A DNA stretch of 59,320 nt, from the NCBI GenBank assembly GCA_027314515.1, contig DAHVAR010000147.1, forward strand, positions 1 to 59,320, given 5' to 3'. The notes beneath the pieces are model-generated. The model ran no database searches and had not been told where the DNA came from. It saw only the letters and a program-made list of their open reading frames with translations. Numbering within the stretch: position 1 is the stretch's first letter; the number at the start of each line of letters is the position of its first letter. The stretch is from Actinomycetota bacterium (lineage in GTDB: Bacteria > Actinomycetota > Actinomycetes > Streptosporangiales > Streptosporangiaceae). This document shows positions 59,291 through 59,320 of the stretch, in pieces. Both the position numbers and the translations under genes were made by a program.

Positions 59291-59320
59291 CGCGCCCCAC
59301 CTGCCCGCTGCCATTGCCCT

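Overview
The window is chromosomal DNA of a high-GC actinomycete. The evidence is GC-rich third positions throughout, many GTG/TTG starts, mycothiol synthesis (mshA), a CarD regulator, a senX3-regX3 pair beside a phosphoglycerate mutase, and a bldG-like anti-anti-sigma gene next to a proton-pumping pyrophosphatase. The bldG neighbourhood and a conjugative-element edge suggest a filamentous, Streptomyces-like relative; sequence alone does not fix the genus.

Left edge (1-2533): the end of an actinomycete integrative and conjugative element. A chain of small genes with 4-base overlaps leads leftward into a DUF2637 membrane protein and the start of an FtsK/TraB-like translocase. The element abuts the 3' end of an intact tRNA-Thr(TGT), the probable attachment site. 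From 2.6 to 13 kb are core and metabolic genes: two bacterial PH-domain membrane proteins, a gamma-class carbonic anhydrase homologue, an acetamidase/formamidase homologue, a DUF2993 lipid-binding protein, a polar amino-acid ABC transporter whose permease is frameshifted, a PPK2 polyphosphate kinase coupled to a tiny basic protein, then rlmB and cysS.

From 12.9 to 20.3 kb is an accessory block: a secreted lipase-like hydrolase, a LolA-like protein with an ABC-2 exporter, an SDR, a homogentisate-dioxygenase-like enzyme and a second DUF2637 protein. It separates cysS-rlmB from ispF-carD, genes that are commonly neighbours; ispD is absent from that junction. From 20.3 to 28.1 kb lie ispF, carD, two envelope proteins, regX3-senX3, gpmA, mshA and a YbjN gene, resembling the mycobacterial mshA-to-regX3 neighbourhood. 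The senX3 product lacks its usual membrane anchor.

From 28.2 to 37.5 kb is a cation-related region: a CsoR-type metal repressor, a CoA-transferase/racemase, a MATE exporter, an Nramp-related transporter preceded by an M-box magnesium riboswitch and a 31-codon leader ORF, a KimA-like potassium transporter fused to a USP-like and an OB-fold domain, and a CDF exporter. The M-box/leader-ORF/Nramp-like unit is the most interesting regulatory system seen here.

From 37.5 to 50.6 kb: a phosphotransferase/acyl-CoA dehydrogenase pair, a ferritin-like diiron protein, a phytoene-desaturase-like flavoprotein, a GH1 glycosidase, a decayed MarR gene, a YCII/ECF42-type sigma factor pair, rnhA, an MFS and a TauE/SafE transporter, and a lone ABC ATPase beside serB. 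From 50.7 to 59.3 kb: serB, a SixA-like phosphatase, hppA, an anti-sigma ATPase homologue with altered N-box, bldG, and a divergent MrfA-like helicase, followed by a mostly non-coding tail with strong hairpins and one small ORF. No rRNA, CRISPR array or intact transposase gene was seen.
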